In this document: one piece after another, positions 6,307 to 7,957 of the stretch
Layout: every line of letters starts with the position of its first letter
How positions within the stretch are numbered: the stretch's first letter is position 1
Origin: Natronomonas sp.
Lineage (GTDB): Archaea > Halobacteriota > Halobacteria > Halobacteriales > Haloarculaceae
Direction of reading: 5' to 3'
Assembly (NCBI GenBank): GCA_007135435.1
Contig: SLIW01000395.1
Coordinates: 1 to 7,957, forward strand
Length of the DNA stretch: 7,957 nucleotides
The notes under the pieces: model-generated
Seen by the model: the letters and a program-made list of their open reading frames with translations, nothing else
What the model was told of the DNA's origin: nothing
Databases searched by the model: none
Position numbers and translations under genes: made by a program

Positions 6307-6498
6307 GGTGATAGGCGTGAGGGAGCCCCGATCAGGGGCGCGTCGCCCGGCGACGGCGTCGACATGCGCCGGATCCGGTCGATGGAAGAACGGCACGACG
6401 GCGACCTCCGTTAGATTCGGGGCCGAACGAGACGACCGGAGGTGGGCCTCGGAGGTGCACCAGAAGCGGATCGAGAGGAGCCGGTACCGAGGAGGGGG

Positions 6499-7308
6499 TC
6501 AGACCGCGAGCATCGACTGAGCGACGCTGGCCAGCTGGCCGCTGTCGGCGTCCCGGAGCCGCTCGTCGCCGAGCTTGAGCCGCAGGCGCGGCCTGCCGAC
6601 GTCGATGGGCACCTTCTCGGTGTCGATGAGCCCCATCTCCTCCATCCGCGTCTTGGTGCGCGAGAAGGTCGCCTTCGACGCGATACCGACGTCCTCGCCC
6701 CACTTGGAGATGTCGTACAGGAGGTCCTCGTTCCTGGCGGCGACCAGGAGCGAGATGGTCACCTCGTCGAGGCCGTCACCGTCACCACGGGCCGTCTCGA
6801 GTGACCCGAGGACGGCGTCGAAGTCGTCCGCGGTCGCGTCGCCGAGCGTGTCCGACAGCGAGTCGCGGACGCGCGAGATCGCCGGTGTCCGGAGGTCGAA
6901 CGCATCGGCCTCATCCCAGGCGGTGGAGAACCGCTCGTAGGCGCTGTCGACGAACGCCTCGTCGTCGGTCGCGAGCCCGGCGACGCGGTCGCCGGCATCC
7001 ACCACGGCGACGACGGAGTCCTCCGTCACGAGGAGCGTGTTCGCGCCGTCCTCGTGGGTCCGGATCTCGAGGCGGCCGGCCTCGACGTGGTCGGCCGCCC
7101 GGCTCGAGACGATGAAGTCGTCCATGACCGTCTTCAGCGGGCCGGCGGAGGCGAGCAGCCGGACGTCCGGCGTCCCCTCCCCCATCACCTCTACCAGGTC
7201 CTCGATGGTCCCGGCCATCGGATCGACGACGTAGAGCTCGTCGCCAGCGGCGGCGAGCGCCTCGTCCAGAACGTCGGCGACAGTCCGCTCGAGCAGGTTT
7301 GTTTTCAT
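6499..7308 (-). CDS. tbsP: winged-helix transcriptional regulator TbsP
   Basis: A 269-aa haloarchaeal regulator. The N-terminus MKTNLLERTVADVLDEAL, the central LLVTEDSVVAVVDAGDRVAGL (about 92-112) and the highly conserved C-terminus are recognised as the family named TbsP in Haloferax volcanii. There it was found as a suppressor of a trmB mutant and acts with TrmB on glycolytic/gluconeogenic genes such as gapII. The winged helix-turn-helix spans about 183-246: DEVTISLLVAARNEDLLYDI, then helix KWGEDVGIASKATFSRTKTRME, then the wing VPIDVGRPRLRLKL. The N-terminal alpha/beta half probably senses a ligand or mediates dimerisation; that is inference. The frame is open to 7695, but the added segment translates promoter DNA including the TATA box. 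The ATG at 7308 fits the family's start and lies about 30 nt from that box. It precedes ycaO on the same strand by 343 nt, so co-regulation is possible but unproven. Confidence 0.82.
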   Translation of the reverse strand: MKTNLLERTVADVLDEALAAAGDELYVVDPMAGTIEDLVEVMGEGTPDVRLLASAGPLKTVMDDFIVSSRAADHVEAGRLEIRTHEDGANTLLVTEDSVVAVVDAGDRVAGLATDDEAFVDSAYERFSTAWDEADAFDLRTPAISRVRDSLSDTLGDATADDFDAVLGSLETARGDGDGLDEVTISLLVAARNEDLLYDISKWGEDVGIASKATFSRTKTRMEEMGLIDTEKVPIDVGRPRLRLKLGDERLRDADSGQLASVAQSMLAV

Positions 7309-7316
7309 GATCGTGG

Positions 7317-7328
7317 ACGTAAGTACGT
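7317..7328. promoter_or_regulatory. palindrome between the tbsP TATA box and start codon
   Basis: ACGTAAGTACGT is an inverted repeat with 5-bp perfect arms (ACGTA/TACGT) and a 2-bp centre. It lies 9 bp before the ATG and 8 bp after the TATA box, over the expected transcription start. That is a typical place for a repressor or autoregulatory site. The bound protein is unknown. Confidence 0.4.
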
Positions 7329-7335
7329 GTCTGGG

Positions 7336-7350
7336 CGTATTTAATATTAG
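7336..7350 (-). promoter_or_regulatory. TATA box of tbsP
   Basis: On the minus strand CTAATATTAAATACG is the most A+T-rich run in the window and matches haloarchaeal TATA elements well. It ends about 28 nt upstream of the tbsP ATG, implying a leader of only a few to about 15 nt. Confidence 0.75.
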
Positions 7351-7409
7351 CGACGTTTCGATCTGAAATCCACGCCACCGAAGAGATCTCCCCACCACCT
7401 GACGGGTGT

Positions 7410-7459
7410 GGGTATTTACCCCGACGGATGGCTTAAAGTTACCCCCGCTGTGCGCGGGG
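7410..7459 (+). promoter_or_regulatory. candidate plus-strand promoter region with dyad, direct repeats and hairpin
   Basis: TTACCCC occurs at 7416-7422 and again at 7439-7445, 23 bp apart, on either side of TTAAAG (7433-7438). The left copy is part of the dyad GGGTA-TT-TACCC (7410-7421). The right copy runs into the hairpin CCCCGC-TGTGC-GCGGGG (7443-7459). A plus-strand transcript from here would start near 7460 and read through the repeat array; the only ATG there (7461) has a stop three codons later, so any product would be noncoding. Confidence 0.3.
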
Positions 7460-7640
7460 AATGGCATCCTGATCGTGATCTTGACAGCCTGACCGTGGTC
7501 TGGCCGGGAGCACCATCGGGACACCGCCCCCGGTCGATCGGTCGACGCCCGTGACCAAACGTCGCCGGTCGGTCCGATCCATGCAGGACCTGCGGTACAA
7601 CGGTCTACCATGTTCGTGCCGTATCCCAGGGTCCCGGTGG

Positions 7641-7790
7641 TGCCCGACACGATGCGGGTCGTGGGCGATACTGATCCCGGTCGTGGGCGACACAATCCCG
7701 GACGTGGTCGATACTGATCCCGGTCGTGGTCGATGTTGATCCTGGTCTAGGTCGATACCGATACCGATCGTGCCCGATCTGATTGTCTCG
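7641..7790. repeat. degenerate 21/22-bp tandem repeat array, about seven units
   Basis: Units run 7641-7661, 7662-7683, 7684-7704, 7705-7726, 7727-7748, 7749-7770 and a partial 7771-7790. Most begin TGGKCGAYAC and end CCCGGTCG; units two and four match at 21 of 22 positions. Unit length is not a multiple of three, so the array is not a coding repeat, and it equals about two helical turns. Similar but more decayed units may occur at 7462-7518. No replication initiator, integrase or other partner is in the window to suggest a job. Confidence 0.8.
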
Positions 7791-7908
7791 ATGTTATGTC
7801 ACGAGGGGGTCGGTAGGCGGTCTTTCGACGGCGGTCACGGTCCGTCGGACGTGCCTCCCACAACCCGGCCCAGCCGCGCCCGGCAATGGGGTGGTCGTCC
7901 CTGCTCGG

Positions 7909-7957
7909 TCACGCGAGGCGGTCCGCCAGTTCGTCCGACCAGTGAAGCTCACCCTCG
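7909..7957 (-). CDS. 3' end of an unidentified gene (partial)
   Basis: On the minus strand, entering from the right edge, the frame reads EGELHWSDELADRLA and then TGA (complement of 7909-7911). The 15 residues are acidic, with codons ending mostly in G or C, as in the real genes of this window. Nothing upstream of it is visible and the family is not recognised. It may simply be an open frame by chance, but its composition differs from the Arg/Pro-rich shadows nearby. Confidence 0.4.
   Translation of the reverse strand, partial: EGELHWSDELADRLA

Larger units (their letters stand above)
6156..6498. other. 343-bp gap between tbsP and ycaO
   Basis: This is the region between the stop of tbsP and the start of ycaO, both on the minus strand. 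It is long for a simple operon gap and probably carries ycaO's own promoter. Frames in it are Arg/Pro-rich and not convincing. A minus-strand 40-codon ORF (6274-6152) starts within the inverted repeats, and its TGA overlaps ycaO's GTG. A minus-strand GTG at 6396 follows a GGAGGT by seven bases, but its frame runs out of phase through ycaO. Confidence 0.6.
7309..7908. other. 600-bp gene-free stretch upstream of tbsP
   Basis: No convincing coding sequence was found on either strand; open frames give Arg/Pro/Cys-rich products and do not follow the 21/22-bp repeat period. Contents from left: the tbsP promoter (7317-7350), small dyads TTTC-GATCT-GAAA (7356-7368) and GAGATCTC (7383-7390), GGGTA-TT-TACCC (7410-7421), a plus-strand TATA-like TTAAAG (7433-7438), a 6-bp hairpin (7443-7459), an unremarkable stretch (about 7519-7640), the repeat array (7641-7790), and about 118 bp in which nothing was recognised. 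Confidence 0.6.

Noticed and set aside
4606..6396. Long minus-strand frame (596 codons) with GGAGGT seven bases before its GTG start
   Set aside because: It lies out of phase over the ycaO gene, its product is extremely Arg/Gly/Pro-rich and non-acidic, and it has no family motifs. Long shadow frames are expected in GC-rich genes.
7309..7695. N-terminal extension of TbsP to a GTG at 7695
   Set aside because: The extension translates the TATA box and dyads, is basic and Cys/Pro-containing, and the known family start MKTNLLERTV lies at 7308.
7462..7790. The repeat array as a CRISPR array
   Set aside because: Units are contiguous and degenerate at 21/22 bp with no unique spacers between identical repeats, and no cas genes are present.
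7641..7790. The repeat array as a replication origin
   Set aside because: Iteron-like size is suggestive, but there is no initiator gene or classic origin box in the window, so it is kept only as one possibility.

Overview
The window looks like chromosomal DNA from a haloarchaeon (class Halobacteria). Base composition is GC-rich. The credible proteins are strongly acidic, with Asp/Glu-rich surfaces and few lysines. Promoter-like elements are archaeal TATA-type, 25-35 nt upstream of start codons, with little or no Shine-Dalgarno sequence. Genus cannot be told from what is visible. No insertion sequence, integrase, CRISPR array, tRNA or rRNA gene was seen.

Layout, left to right. Plus strand: a 5'-nucleotidase/UshA-type metallophosphoesterase (6-1379), then a small universal-stress-protein-fold protein (1493-1894). 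Minus strand: an MscS-type mechanosensitive channel (3107-1878) whose 3' end overlaps that of the stress protein by 17 nt. Plus strand: a PAC2-family proteasome-assembly-chaperone-like protein (3273-4010), divergent from the channel and ending in a Met-Tyr-Met C-terminus of HbYX type. Then a 438-bp gene-free stretch with an imperfect 30-bp tandem repeat and two adjacent inverted repeats. Minus strand: a YcaO-domain protein with an N-terminal E1/SagC-like cysteine-bearing domain (6155-4449). A 343-bp gap upstream of it holds overlapping inverted repeats on a TATA-like element. Minus strand: a winged-helix regulator recognised as TbsP (7308-6499), behind a clear TATA box. A 600-bp gene-free stretch follows, with small palindromes and an array of about seven degenerate 21/22-bp tandem repeats. 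The last 49 bases hold the probable 3' end of another minus-strand gene.

The genes do not form one operon or pathway. The channel and the stress protein are plausible osmotic and general stress functions. The PAC2 protein points to proteasome biology. TbsP is a regulator reported from Haloferax volcanii central carbon metabolism. The YcaO protein suggests ATP-dependent backbone-amide modification, but no precursor peptide, dehydrogenase or exporter is visible next to it.

The least explained parts are noncoding: the 21/22-bp array, the competing inverted repeats before ycaO, and the two-stem segment between the convergent PAC2 and YcaO genes. No complete new system is demonstrated here. Reading was by eye, without database searches.
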